A program made the position numbers and the translations under genes. A model generated the notes under the pieces. It had not been told where the DNA came from, did no database searches, and worked only from the letters and a program-made list of their open reading frames with translations. Of a stretch of 64,000 bases of DNA, positions 33,223 to 42,579 are shown piece after piece. Source of the DNA: Burkholderia pyrrocinia (lineage in GTDB: Bacteria > Pseudomonadota > Gammaproteobacteria > Burkholderiales > Burkholderiaceae). Position 1 is the first letter of the stretch. Each line of letters opens with the position of its first letter. The DNA lies in the NCBI RefSeq assembly GCF_018417535.1, contig NZ_CP070978.1, forward strand, positions 1,550,001-1,614,000, given 5' to 3'.

Positions 33223-35006
33223 TGGCCGCCTTCGGCTTCCCGCCCACGCCCCCGGACGACGCAGATCCGGACGCGTCGCACCTGTTCATGTCGTCGCTGC
33301 CGCCGGGCCGGCGCGAGCGACGGCTCGCATTCGCGACCGTGATCGTGTCGGCCATGATCTTCGTCGCGCTCGCGCCGTTCGCGGGCATGCCGCTCGCACC
33401 GGGCTGGGCGTTCATCCCCGTGTACCAGTCGGCGATCGTCGTCAATGACATGGTGACGGCCGGCCTCCTGCTCGGCCAGTACGCGATCCTGCGCGAAAAA
33501 TCGTTGCTCGTGCTCGCGGGCGGCTACCTGTTCACGGGTTTCATGGCCGGCACGCACATGCTGACCTTTCCGGGGCTGTTCGCGCCGACCGGCCTGCTCG
33601 GTGCCGGCGAACAGACCACCGCGTGGCTGTACCTGTTCTGGCACGGCGGCTTTCCGCTGGCAGTCGCCGCGTACGCGCTGCTGCGCACCACGTCGCGCGC
33701 GCGCCCGATCCCGGCCCCGCAGCGCCATGCGGCGATCCCGGTGGTGCTCTGCATCGCCGGGGCGGTCGGCGCGACGGTCGCGCTCGCAGTGCTCGCGACC
33801 GCCGGCCACGACCTGCTGCCGCGCATCATGCACGGCAACCGGATGGCCGCGACGATGACGAATGCGATCACGGTCGTCTGGGGGCTGAACCTGATCGCGC
33901 TGATGCTGATGTGGCGGAAGCGGCGCCGCCATTCCGTGCTCGACCTGTGGGTGATGACCGTGCTCGTCGCCTGGCTGTTCGACATCGCGCTGTCGTCGAT
34001 GCTCAATCACGGGCGCTTCGATCTCGGCTTCTACGCAGGCCGCGCGTACGGACTCGTCGCGTCGGCCGTCGTGCTGTTCGCGATGCTGTTCGAGAACGGC
34101 CGGCTGCATGCGCAGACGGTGCGCGCACTGGCCGGCGCGCGTCACCAGCATCTGCTCATCGCGCAAAAGAGCGCGCAGTTGAACGATGCGAACGAACGGC
34201 TCGAACAGCGCGTTGCCGCGCGCACCGCGCAACTGAGCGCGTCGAACCGCGACCTGCGGCGCGAAGTCGAGGAACGCGTGCGCGCCGAGCGCGCGCTGCA
34301 GGCGTCACGCGAGGAACTGCGCGAGATCGCCGCGATCAGCGCGACCGCGCGCGAAGCCGAGCAGCGCCGCATCGCGCGCGAGTTGCACGACGAACTCGCG
34401 CAGACGCTCGCGGCGCTGAAGAACGATCTCGAATGGCTGATCGACCAGGTGCCGCAGGACGACGCGCCGCTTGCGCGCAAGATTGCGACGATGCACACGA
34501 TGGCGCGCGGCGCGGTGGCCGCGACGCGGCGCATCGCATCCGACCTGCGCCCGCTGATGCTCGACGATCTCGGCTTCGCCGCGGCGATGCAATGGCTCGT
34601 GGAGGATTTCCGGCACCGTCACGGGATTGCGTGCGCGCTGCATGTCGAGCCGCCCGAGCTGCAGCTCGACGAACCGTATGCGACGGCCGTGTTCCGCATC
34701 GCGCAGGAAGCGCTCGCGAACGTCGCGCGACACGCGGCCGCGTCGCATGCCGACGTGGACCTCGTGCACAGGGACGATGCGATCGCGCTGACGATTCGCG
34801 ACGACGGTGCGGGATTCGATCCCGGTGTACCGCGCAAGTCGAGCTCGTTCGGGCTGGTCGGCTTGCGCGAGCGCGCGTATCTCGTCGGCGGCACGCTGCA
34901 GATCACGACGACGCTCGGCGAGGGTACGACCGTCGAGGTGGATATTCCGCTGCCGCACGCGCCGGTGGTGATTGCGCATGACGGGGATGGGGTTTCGCGC
35001 GGGTAG
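33219..35006 (+). CDS. Membrane sensor histidine kinase, MASE4 type, HisKA_3 family
   Basis: A 595-residue kinase. Residues ~30-300 hold about eight membrane segments in a MASE4-like sensor domain (PFAGMPLAPGWAFIPVYQSA; GGYLFTGFMAGTHML). A coiled coil (~305-370) leads to the dimerisation helix with phospho-His H390 (RIARELHDELAQTLAALKND), then an ATPase domain with DDGAGFDPG and FGLVGLRERA. This is the NarX/UhpB-type kinase that pairs with NarL-like regulators. Start ATG overlaps the regulator stop (ATGATGA). The signal sensed is unknown. Confidence 0.87.
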   Translation: MMAAFGFPPTPPDDADPDASHLFMSSLPPGRRERRLAFATVIVSAMIFVALAPFAGMPLAPGWAFIPVYQSAIVVNDMVTAGLLLGQYAILREKSLLVLAGGYLFTGFMAGTHMLTFPGLFAPTGLLGAGEQTTAWLYLFWHGGFPLAVAAYALLRTTSRARPIPAPQRHAAIPVVLCIAGAVGATVALAVLATAGHDLLPRIMHGNRMAATMTNAITVVWGLNLIALMLMWRKRRRHSVLDLWVMTVLVAWLFDIALSSMLNHGRFDLGFYAGRAYGLVASAVVLFAMLFENGRLHAQTVRALAGARHQHLLIAQKSAQLNDANERLEQRVAARTAQLSASNRDLRREVEERVRAERALQASREELREIAAISATAREAEQRRIARELHDELAQTLAALKNDLEWLIDQVPQDDAPLARKIATMHTMARGAVAATRRIASDLRPLMLDDLGFAAAMQWLVEDFRHRHGIACALHVEPPELQLDEPYATAVFRIAQEALANVARHAAASHADVDLVHRDDAIALTIRDDGAGFDPGVPRKSSSFGLVGLRERAYLVGGTLQITTTLGEGTTVEVDIPLPHAPVVIAHDGDGVSRG

Positions 35007-35090
35007 GTCCGGCGATTACGGTGGCGCAGGCAGGTGCCGGGGCGACAATCGCGACCTGGTCGGCGACGTACGTGTCCCGGTGCCGAAGGC

Positions 35091-35282
35091 TCAATCGACT
35101 GCCTTCGTCGCGCGTGCCGCTTTCAGCATGCGCTCGAGTTCTGCCTGAACGTTTGCAGCATCGATGTATTCGCCGGTCCGCCGCGCCTCGTCGCGCGATG
35201 CCACGCCACGCGCGACAAACTCGCGCTGCACGCGTCGCCGCGCAATGCGATCTCGAAACATATTCATCGTCGTCATTTTCAT
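35091..35282 (-). CDS. Small 63-residue protein, antitoxin-like
   Basis: A 63-codon minus-strand gene with GGAG six bases before its ATG at 35282. The product is charged and helical (FRDRIARRRVQREFVARGVA, ARRTGEYIDAANVQAELERM). The RG-ASRDEARRTGEY pattern resembles small RelB/ParD-type solitary antitoxin-like proteins common in Proteobacteria. No toxin gene lies next to it. It is convergent with the sensor kinase gene. Identification is by impression only. Confidence 0.5.
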   Translation of the reverse strand: MKMTTMNMFRDRIARRRVQREFVARGVASRDEARRTGEYIDAANVQAELERMLKAARATKAVD

Positions 35283-35462
35283 TGCACGCTCCATAGGCCA
35301 CCTATGCAACGCATGGCAGCGCATCAGCATGACGCGCAAAGAGTCAGTCTGCTGATCGCGATGCATTTGCTGCACGGGCCTCGGCACGACGCTACAATTC
35401 GTCGCCGCCCTGCACATCCGTCGTGTCGATGCGCCGGCCGCCCGGATCTCCCCTTCGCCACG

Positions 35463-36143
35463 ATGAAAACCATCCTCACCTACGTACTCGGCTTCTGCGC
35501 CGTCGCGGCCGGCTGGCTTGCGGTGTCGCTGCTGTGCTGGCCCGTCCTGCTCGCGCTGCAGGCTCTGACGACGGCCCTGTTCATCCCGCATCCGGCCGGC
35601 AGCTATGTCGGGCTCGGGTTCGTGTCGACCGCGCGCCTCCCGGATTTTCCGACCAGCTTCGTCGGCGCCTGTTCGGTGCCGTTCATGAATGTGCCGCTCG
35701 GGTTCATCGCGGTCATCTGGTGGTTCGGCGTGTCGATGATCGTGCCATCCGCCTGCAAGCGCTACCGCACCAAGCCGCGCGGCCGCGCATCGCGGGCCGT
35801 CCTGTGGCGCGCGGCCCGCTCGTTGCTGATCTTCACCGCCGTGCTCTTGGTCGTCGCGACGCCGTTCCTGCGGCGCTACGAAATCGTGACGCCGGATCGC
35901 CTCTACGTGCGGCACCTGTTCGACTGGCACGAGCGCGCGTATCCGCTTGCGTCGCTGAAGGAGATCCACGTGGACATGCCCGAATACAGTCGCGGCATCA
36001 TCACGTGGGACTTCATGTTCGACGGCGGGAACCGCTTTTCGACGACCGCGCCGGACATCCACGCGCTCAAGTACCTGCTGTCGAACAACGCGCACGTATC
36101 GACCAACTTCAAGGTCGTCGGAAACCAGGTGATGATGCGGTGA
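35463..36143 (+). CDS. Hypothetical inner-membrane protein
   Basis: A 226-residue protein not recognised as any named family. Three hydrophobic stretches are visible (about residues 5-35, 75-95 and 120-140), then a ~85-residue soluble tail that looks like a small PH-like or beta domain (YEIVTPDRLYVRHLFDWHER; ITWDFMFDGGNRFSTTAPDI). The ATG at 35463 is chosen because it begins the first membrane segment; the frame is open further upstream. It is convergent with the MFS gene at 36156, 12 bases away. Confidence 0.6.
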   Translation: MKTILTYVLGFCAVAAGWLAVSLLCWPVLLALQALTTALFIPHPAGSYVGLGFVSTARLPDFPTSFVGACSVPFMNVPLGFIAVIWWFGVSMIVPSACKRYRTKPRGRASRAVLWRAARSLLIFTAVLLVVATPFLRRYEIVTPDRLYVRHLFDWHERAYPLASLKEIHVDMPEYSRGIITWDFMFDGGNRFSTTAPDIHALKYLLSNNAHVSTNFKVVGNQVMMR

Positions 36144-36155
36144 CGCCGCCCGCCG

Positions 36156-37466
36156 TCACGCCCGCGCCGCCACCATCCCCCGCTCCGACCGCGTCCACGC
36201 GACCAGCGCGCCGATCCCGAGCAGCGCGAGGCACACGATCGGCACGATCATCGGCCCGAACGCGGTGCCCGTCACCTTGCCCGCGAACGGCATCAGGTTC
36301 TGGCTGAAGAAGCCGCCGAGATTGCCGATCGAGTTGATCGCCGCGACGCTCGCCGCCGCCCGCGCGCCGGTGAAATAACGCGGCGGCATCGACCAGAAGC
36401 ACGGATACAGCAGCGGGATGCATGCGCCGCCGAGCACGAGCGCGATGAAGCGCAGCGGCGTCGACGGCAGCACGAGGCTCAGCAGGAAGCCGAGCGCGCC
36501 GAGCGCCGCGACGATCGCGATCGTGCGCAGGATGCTCTTCGCGCGGCGCAGCTTCGCCGGCAGCCACAACAGCAGCAGCACCGCGAGCGCCCACGGCAGC
36601 ATGCTCAGGAAGCCGTTCGTGCCGCTCGACACGCCGAACGATTTCACCAGCGTCGGCAGCCAGTACGTGACGCCGTACAGCGACGTCGACATCAGCATGT
36701 AGGTCGCCGCGAACAGCATCACGCGCGGATCGAGCAGCGCCTTCCACGGCTGACCATGCTCGGCCTGCGCGGGCTTCTCGCGTTCCAGCGCGGCCGCGAC
36801 GATCTGCTTCTCGCGCTCGTCGAGGAACGGCGCCTCGCGGAACGACGCGGGCAGCACGCGGAACACGACGATCGCGACGATCACGGCCGGGATGCCGGTC
36901 GCAATGAACACCCACTGCCAGCCCGCCAGCCCCCACACGCCGTTCAGGCTCAGCAGCACGCCGCCGACCAGCGAGCCGAGCATGTTCGCGAGCGCGCTGC
37001 CGAGCGTGAAGATGCCGAGCACCTTCGCGCGATAGCTTTGCGGAAACCACAGCGTCAGGTAGTAGATCACGCCCGGATAGAAGCCGGCCTCGGCGATGCC
37101 GAGCAGGAAGCGCAGCGAGCAGAATGCGGGCATCGACGTCGTGAAGCCCATCAGCACCGTAATGAGGCCCCACGTCAGCATGATCCGCGCGAGCCAGACG
37201 CGTGCGCCGTAGCGATGCAGCGCAAGCGTGCTCGGCACCTCGAACAGCAGGTAGCCGATGAAGAACAGCGACGACGCGAGCCCGAACGCAGCCTCCGTCA
37301 TCCCGAGGCTGTGCACCATCTGCAGCTTCGCGAAGCCGACGTTCTGCCGGTCGATGAACGCGATCAGGAACATCACGACGAGAATGGGCAGCAGGCGCCG
37401 CGCCACCTTCGACATGATGCGCTGTTCTTCGGCGGACGCGGGGTCCAGGGTTTCGGTAGCGTTCAC
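36156..37466 (-). CDS. MFS transporter, ACS (phthalate/tartrate-type) family
   Basis: A 436-residue carrier with about 12 membrane segments. FIDRQNVGFAKLQMVHSLGM and GIAEAGFYPGVIYYLTLWFP are typical of ACS-family carriers for organic anions such as tartrate or phthalate. The start is GTG with AGGAG six bases upstream. It lies 113 bases downstream of an ABC-type binding protein gene on the same strand and across from a TctDE-like two-component system, so its expression may respond to an extracellular acid. Confidence 0.86.
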   Translation of the reverse strand: MNATETLDPASAEEQRIMSKVARRLLPILVVMFLIAFIDRQNVGFAKLQMVHSLGMTEAAFGLASSLFFIGYLLFEVPSTLALHRYGARVWLARIMLTWGLITVLMGFTTSMPAFCSLRFLLGIAEAGFYPGVIYYLTLWFPQSYRAKVLGIFTLGSALANMLGSLVGGVLLSLNGVWGLAGWQWVFIATGIPAVIVAIVVFRVLPASFREAPFLDEREKQIVAAALEREKPAQAEHGQPWKALLDPRVMLFAATYMLMSTSLYGVTYWLPTLVKSFGVSSGTNGFLSMLPWALAVLLLLWLPAKLRRAKSILRTIAIVAALGALGFLLSLVLPSTPLRFIALVLGGACIPLLYPCFWSMPPRYFTGARAAASVAAINSIGNLGGFFSQNLMPFAGKVTGTAFGPMIVPIVCLALLGIGALVAWTRSERGMVAARA

Positions 37467-37578
37467 TGCAGGCTCCTTACATGAATCGGTTGTGTGTCGG
37501 TTGAATCGGCGCCGCGCGCAACGAAGGTGCGGGCGCGGCGTATTTCGATGAATGGGGCCCGGCGGAAGCCGGCGGCGC

Positions 37579-38595
37579 TCAGCCCGACCGGTAGTCGTCG
37601 AGCATCGGCGCGAACATCTCGTGCCACGCGCGCGGCTTCGCCTTGATCGTGCCGGCCAGGTACAGGAATTCGACGTAGTCCATCAACTGATTCGGCCGCA
37701 CCGAGAAGCGCGTGTCGGGCGCGGCGAGCATCCGCATCACGTCGTCGTGCGACACGCCGACGCCCGACGACGCCGCATAGAGCGCGGCCGCCGCGCGCGG
37801 GTCCTGCACGATCAGGCGGTTCGCTTCGTCGAGCGCGCCGAGAAACGCCGCGGCCAACGCGGGCTCCGTATCGACGAGCCGCTTCGGCGCGAACACGACG
37901 TCGAGCGTCAGCGGGCCGAGCACGTCGACCGAGCTCACGACACGGTGGATGCCCGGCTGCCGCAACTCGAGCGTCGAGAACGGCGGCGACGTGAAGTGCG
38001 CGGTGACGCCGTTCTCGCGGCGGATCAGCGCCTGCATCGCCTGCGGATGCGGCAGGTTCACGGTGATCGAATCGAGCTGCGCGAAATGCGTGGGGCCGAG
38101 CTGCCGGCTCGCGACCATCTGCAGCACGACAGCCGACAGCGACGTGCGGATGCCGGGCACCGCGATCCGGTCGGACGGCGTGAAGTCGCGCAGCGACATG
38201 AGGCCAGGACGATTCGCGTTCAGCGACAGCGACGTGGTCGACAGCCCGCTGATGCCGATCACCTCGACGTTCGGAATGCCGCGCGCCCGCGCCCACAGCT
38301 CGATGAAACCCGGCGCGCCGGCGCCCGCGAAATCGAGCGTGCCGGCCATCATCGCGTCGTTGACGGAATTGCCGCCGTCGAGCAGCACCCAGTCGACCGC
38401 CACGTCGCGCACGCCATGCCGCGCCGCGTGCCGCTCGAACAGCCGCTGTTTTTCCATCACGAGCAGCGGCAGATACAGCACGCCATAGCCTTTCGAGATC
38501 CGGACCGTGCGCGGCTTCGCGCGCACGAGCGACGGCGCGGCGAGCACGCCGAGCCCGGCGGCGATCAATGCGCGGCGGCGCGGCGACATCGTCAT
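37579..38595 (-). CDS. ABC-type binding protein, NrtA/SsuA/TauA-like, without its own permease
   Basis: A 338-residue secreted receptor. The N-terminus (SPRRRALIAAGLGVLAAPSL) is a signal sequence with an Arg pair, possibly Tat-type. The mature part keeps the NMT1/SsuA-like layout (VRISKGYGVLYLPLLV ... FAGAGAPGFIELWA). No ABC permease or ATPase gene lies next to it; the neighbour is an MFS carrier. It could serve a distant permease or act as a sensor partner for the adjacent two-component system. Two in-frame ATGs (38595, 38589) are equivalent. Confidence 0.75.
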   Translation of the reverse strand: MTMSPRRRALIAAGLGVLAAPSLVRAKPRTVRISKGYGVLYLPLLVMEKQRLFERHAARHGVRDVAVDWVLLDGGNSVNDAMMAGTLDFAGAGAPGFIELWARARGIPNVEVIGISGLSTTSLSLNANRPGLMSLRDFTPSDRIAVPGIRTSLSAVVLQMVASRQLGPTHFAQLDSITVNLPHPQAMQALIRRENGVTAHFTSPPFSTLELRQPGIHRVVSSVDVLGPLTLDVVFAPKRLVDTEPALAAAFLGALDEANRLIVQDPRAAAALYAASSGVGVSHDDVMRMLAAPDTRFSVRPNQLMDYVEFLYLAGTIKAKPRAWHEMFAPMLDDYRSG

Positions 38596-38833
38596 GCGCG
38601 TGCCGCCGTGCGACGGCAGGCAAGCGGCCACGCGAAGGCCGGCGTTGCGTGGCGCCGCGCATGCGTCGTGCCCGTGACTTGCTGCATGCTGCCGTCTCCT
38701 GGAATATTTCTGGTATTAATGCCGTCCTTGCGTGCTGCTTCCGGCTCGACACAGGTTATCGACCGAGTCTGAGAAAATGCTGACATCCCGGCCCCGGGAA
38801 AACCCCTAATCCACCCACCTGCAAAACAGCACC

Positions 38834-39499
38834 ATGCGCATTCTCGTCGTGGAGGACGATGCCGAAATCGGCGCGGCGATCCGCAACCGCCTGGCGCGGC
38901 TCGGCCACGCGGTCGATCTCGAAACCGACGGCGCGACCGCGAACGGGCTGCTGCGCGTCGAGCGCTTCGACCTCGTCGTGCTCGATGCGAACCTGCCCGG
39001 CATGGACGGCTTCACGGTACTGCGCAACCTGCGCGCGTCGGGCAGCACGACGCCCGTGCTGCTCGTCACCGCGCGCTCGGCGATCGACGACCGCGTAAGC
39101 GGCCTCGGCTTCGGCGCCGACGACTATCTGGTGAAACCGTTCGACTACCGCGAGCTCGACGCGCGCGTGCAGGCGCTCCTGCGCCGCAACAGCGGCCACG
39201 CGAACGACGTGCTGACGCTCGGCGGCCTCGTGATCGACCGCAGCAGCCGCCTCGCGGAACTCGACGGCCAGCCGCTGTCGCTGTCGCGCCAGGAATTCGC
39301 GCTGCTCGAAATCCTCGCGAGCCGCCCGCAACGCATCATCTCGAAGGACGAGCTGCTGAACCAGTTGTTCAGCTTCGGCAACGAGCCGACCGCGAACGCG
39401 GTCGAGCAATACGTGACGCGCGTGCGCAGGAAGCTTCAGGGCAGCTCGGTCGAGATCCGCACCGCGCGCGGGATGGGGTATCAGATTGCCGCGCACTGA
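38834..39499 (+). CDS. OmpR-family response regulator (TctD/QseB-like)
   Basis: A 221-residue regulator with acidic pocket E7-D8-D9, phosphorylated D51 (VVLDANLPGMDG), the LVKPFDYRELDARV end of the receiver and a winged-helix domain (LSRQEFALLEILASRPQRII, TANAVEQYVTRVRRKL). It overlaps the kinase gene by 14 bases. Similar pairs (TctDE) control tricarboxylate uptake; here the likely targets are the divergent binding protein and MFS genes. Confidence 0.9.
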   Translation: MRILVVEDDAEIGAAIRNRLARLGHAVDLETDGATANGLLRVERFDLVVLDANLPGMDGFTVLRNLRASGSTTPVLLVTARSAIDDRVSGLGFGADDYLVKPFDYRELDARVQALLRRNSGHANDVLTLGGLVIDRSSRLAELDGQPLSLSRQEFALLEILASRPQRIISKDELLNQLFSFGNEPTANAVEQYVTRVRRKLQGSSVEIRTARGMGYQIAAH

Positions 39500-40907
39500 C
39501 TGGTTCCCGAAGACGCTGTTCGGACGCACGCTGCTGTTCATCGCGCTCGTCGTCGCGACCGGCGCGCTCGCGCTCGCGGCGATCGCGCGCTACTACGCGG
39601 GCGTCGCGGCCGAACGCGCGTACGATCAGTTGCTCGCCGGCGCGTCGATCCAGGTTGCGGAGAACCTCTACGTGCAAGGCGGCGTGCTCGCACTGAATCC
39701 GCCGGTGGCCGCGCTGTCGACGCTGTCGCGCTACGACCTCGTCTACTACAAGGTCGTCGATTCGCGCGGCATCGTCGTGGCCGGCTACAACGATCTCGCG
39801 AGCTCCGCGACGCTCGCCGCCGCGAAACAGGGCCCCGCGTTCGCGAACGCCGTCTACCAGGGGCACCGGATCCGCACCGCGACCATCGCGCGCTACATGC
39901 CCGAGGAAAGCACGCCGGGCTGGGCGCTCGTGACCGTTGCGCAAACCACCAACGCGCGCCAGCAGCTCACGAACGACATGAGCATCAAGGTGTGGACGCT
40001 GATCCTGCTGATGAGCGTGCTCGCGATCGGCGCGAGCGGCCTCGCGATCCGGCGCGGCCTGCGCCCGCTCGCGCAGATCGGCACGATCATCGCCGCGCGC
40101 GACCCGGCCGACCTGCGGCCGGTGGCCGTCGACACGCCGAGCGAGATCGACGCGATCATCGGGTCGATCAACGGGCTGATGCACCGCCTGGCCGAACGGA
40201 TCAACGCGATGCAGCGCTTCATCGCCGACGCCGCGCACCAGATGCGCACGCCGCTCGCGCGGCTCGATGCACAAATCGAATTGCTCGACGGCGAGTCCGA
40301 TCCCGCGCGCCATGCGGCGCGCCTCGACGCGCTGCGCGCGACCAGCGCGGACGTCGGTCGCCTCACCGGCCAGTTACTCAATCACGCGATGGTGATCCAT
40401 CGTATCGAGGCCGTGCCGTTGCAACCGGTCGAACTCATCGCGCTCGCGAAGGATGTGCTCGGTCGCACGATTCCGCTCGCGGGCGAGCGCGATGTTGCCG
40501 TCGCGTTCGCGAGCGACGCGCCGCTGGCGTGGATCGACGGCGATGCGATCAGCCTGCAGGAGGCGCTGTCGAACGTGCTGCACAACGCGCTGCTGCACGG
40601 TCACGCGGACGACATCGTCGTATCGGTCGCAACCGCGGGCAACGCCGACGGCGCGGTCACGCTGACCGTCACCGACAACGGCCGCGGAATTCCGCGCGAG
40701 CACTGGGACGCCGCATTGCAGCCGTTCGTGCGGATCGCGCCGGACGGCAGCGAGCGGCGCACGGGGTCGGGCCTCGGGCTCGCGATCGTGCAGGAAGTGA
40801 TGAAGGCGCACGGCGGGCGCATCGGGTTCGCGTTTCCCGATGCGGGCGGGTTTGCGGTGGTGCTGACGTTTCCGCGGGCGGCGGGAGCGGACACGACGAA
40901 AGCGTAG
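39486..40907 (+). CDS. Sensor histidine kinase (TctE/QseC-like)
   Basis: A 473-residue kinase starting at TTG 39486, inside the 3' end of the regulator gene; no later Met fits. Layout: membrane segment ~12-35, periplasmic sensor ~36-165, second segment ~165-190, HAMP, the phospho-acceptor H251 (IADAAHQMRTPLARL), then the ATPase domain with DNGRGIPREH and GSGLGLAIVQEVMKAHGG. It should phosphorylate the neighbouring regulator. The ligand is unknown. Confidence 0.88.
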   Translation: MPRTDWFPKTLFGRTLLFIALVVATGALALAAIARYYAGVAAERAYDQLLAGASIQVAENLYVQGGVLALNPPVAALSTLSRYDLVYYKVVDSRGIVVAGYNDLASSATLAAAKQGPAFANAVYQGHRIRTATIARYMPEESTPGWALVTVAQTTNARQQLTNDMSIKVWTLILLMSVLAIGASGLAIRRGLRPLAQIGTIIAARDPADLRPVAVDTPSEIDAIIGSINGLMHRLAERINAMQRFIADAAHQMRTPLARLDAQIELLDGESDPARHAARLDALRATSADVGRLTGQLLNHAMVIHRIEAVPLQPVELIALAKDVLGRTIPLAGERDVAVAFASDAPLAWIDGDAISLQEALSNVLHNALLHGHADDIVVSVATAGNADGAVTLTVTDNGRGIPREHWDAALQPFVRIAPDGSERRTGSGLGLAIVQEVMKAHGGRIGFAFPDAGGFAVVLTFPRAAGADTTKA

Positions 40908-40919
40908 AGCCGGGACTCC

Positions 40920-40947
40920 GGCGCAGGTTCGATGGGACGCCTGCGCC
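40920..40947. terminator. Hairpin between convergent kinase and LivF genes
   Basis: GGCGCAGG and CCTGCGCC pair perfectly around a 12-base loop in the 42-base gap between two convergent genes. There is no U tract on either strand. A shared, weak or Rho-assisted transcript end is the likely role. Confidence 0.45.
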
Positions 40948-40949
40948 AA

Positions 40950-41714
40950 CTACCCCGCCACAGCCTCCCCGCCCAGATACGCATCGCGCACGCGCTCGTC
41001 GTCGAGCAACGCCTTCGCCGACCCTTCGAGCACCACACGTCCGGTCTGCAACACATACCCGAAGTGCGCGATCTCCAGCGCGAGGCTCGCGTTCTGTTCG
41101 ACCATGAACACCGTCACGCCCTGCCGGTTGATCGCATCGATCAGTTCGAGCACCTTGTCGACGTAAAGCGGCGACAGCCCCATCGTCGGCTCGTCCATGC
41201 AGATCAGCTTCGGCCGCGCCATCAGCGCGCGCGCCATCGCGAGCATCTGCTGCTCGCCGCCCGACAGCGTGCCGGCGCGCTGCGCGAGCCGCTCGCGCAC
41301 ACGCGGAAACAGGTCGAGCGCGCGCTCGTAGTCTTCCGCCACCGCCGCGCGGTCGCCGCGCGTATACGCACCCATCAGCAGGTTCTCGCGCACGCTCATG
41401 TCGCCGAACAGCCGCCGCGCCTCGGGCACGGCCGCGATCCCGCACCGCACGCGCTGCGGCGTCGCGAGCGCCGTCACGTCGTCGCCGTCGAAGCGCACGA
41501 CGCCGCGACGCGGCCGCATCAGCCCGAGAATCAGCTTCATCGTCGTCGACTTGCCGCTCGCATTGCCGCCGAGCAGGCTGACGATCTGCCCGCGGCCGAC
41601 TTCGAAGCTCACGTCGAAATGCACCTGCACCGGCCCGTAGAACGTATCGAGGTGTTCGAGTTTCAGCAGCGCGTCGGTCATGGTCGTGTCGGGTCCGGAG
41701 GAAAGCGCGGTCAT
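40950..41714 (-). CDS. livF: Branched-chain-type ABC importer ATPase (LivF)
   Basis: A 254-residue ATPase of the hydrophobic-amino-acid (HAAT) family. Walker A is GGNASGKST, the signature LSGGEQQMLAMARAL, and Walker B LICMDEP; GLSPLYVDKV and the end are LivF-like. The ATG at 41714 overlaps the LivG stop by four bases; a second ATG 11 codons later (41681) begins the conserved part and is an equally good candidate. Walker A has Asn-Ala where relatives usually have Asn-Gly-Ala/Ser-Gly, within normal range. Last gene of the importer operon. Confidence 0.87.
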   Translation of the reverse strand: MTALSSGPDTTMTDALLKLEHLDTFYGPVQVHFDVSFEVGRGQIVSLLGGNASGKSTTMKLILGLMRPRRGVVRFDGDDVTALATPQRVRCGIAAVPEARRLFGDMSVRENLLMGAYTRGDRAAVAEDYERALDLFPRVRERLAQRAGTLSGGEQQMLAMARALMARPKLICMDEPTMGLSPLYVDKVLELIDAINRQGVTVFMVEQNASLALEIAHFGYVLQTGRVVLEGSAKALLDDERVRDAYLGGEAVAG

Positions 41715-42568
41715 GCGGCCGCCTGCGTCGTGCGCGCCGCGGCCGCACCGCCCGCATGGCGACGGCCGAGGTATGCCTCGATCACGCGCGGATCGTGCCG
41801 CACGTCGCGCGGCGCGCCTTCGGCGATCTTCACGCCGTTGTCGAGCACCATCACGCGGTCCGACACGCGCATCACGAGTTCGAGCTTGTGCTCGATCAGC
41901 AGGATCGTCAGGCCGCGCGCCTTCAGCGACTGGATCAGTTGCAGCATCTCGGCCGTCTCCGTCTCGTTCATCCCGGCCGTCGGTTCGTCGAGCAGCAGCA
42001 GGCGCGGATGCAGCGCGAGTGCGCGGCCGATCTCCACGCGCCGCCGGTTCGCATACGACAGGCTGTGCGCCGGATGGTCGATGCGCGGCGTGAGCCGTTC
42101 GCCGAACCCGGCGACGATCGCGCGCGCCTCTTCGCGCAGCGCCGCTTCCTCGCGCCGCACCGATGCGGGCCGCACGAGCGCGCGCAGCACCTCGGCCGCC
42201 GCGCCGAGCGCGGGCCACCCCGGCCGCGCCGCACGCAGCCGCGCATGCGCGCCGATCAGCACGTTGTCGAGCACGCTCAGGTTGCCGAACACGCGGCCGT
42301 GCTGGAACGTGCGCGCGATGCCGAGCGCCGCGAGCCGTTCAGGCGCCGTGCCCGTGATGTCGCGGCCGTCGAACGTCACGCGGCCGGCATCGGGCCGGTC
42401 GGCGCCCGCGATCAGGTTGAACAGCGTCGACTTGCCCGCGCCGTTCGGCCCGATCACGCTCAGCAGTTCGCCGTCGGCCAGCGTCAGGCTCGCGCCGTCG
42501 AGCGCGGTCACGCCGTCGAAGCGGCGCGTCAGGCCCTGCACGTCGAGCAAGGGTCGATGGGTCGTCAT
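41711..42568 (-). CDS. livG: Branched-chain-type ABC importer ATPase (LivG)
   Basis: A 285-residue ATPase with Walker A GPNGAGKST, the LivG-specific IARTFQHGRVFGNLSVLDNV region, signature LSYANRRRVEIGRAL in place of LSGGQ (usual for LivG), and Walker B LLLLDEPTAGMN. AGGAG lies seven bases before the ATG. It is encoded between the fused permease and LivF and forms the ATPase heterodimer with LivF. Confidence 0.88.
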   Translation of the reverse strand: MTTHRPLLDVQGLTRRFDGVTALDGASLTLADGELLSVIGPNGAGKSTLFNLIAGADRPDAGRVTFDGRDITGTAPERLAALGIARTFQHGRVFGNLSVLDNVLIGAHARLRAARPGWPALGAAAEVLRALVRPASVRREEAALREEARAIVAGFGERLTPRIDHPAHSLSYANRRRVEIGRALALHPRLLLLDEPTAGMNETETAEMLQLIQSLKARGLTILLIEHKLELVMRVSDRVMVLDNGVKIAEGAPRDVRHDPRVIEAYLGRRHAGGAAAARTTQAAA

Positions 42569-42579
42569 CGCATTTCTCC

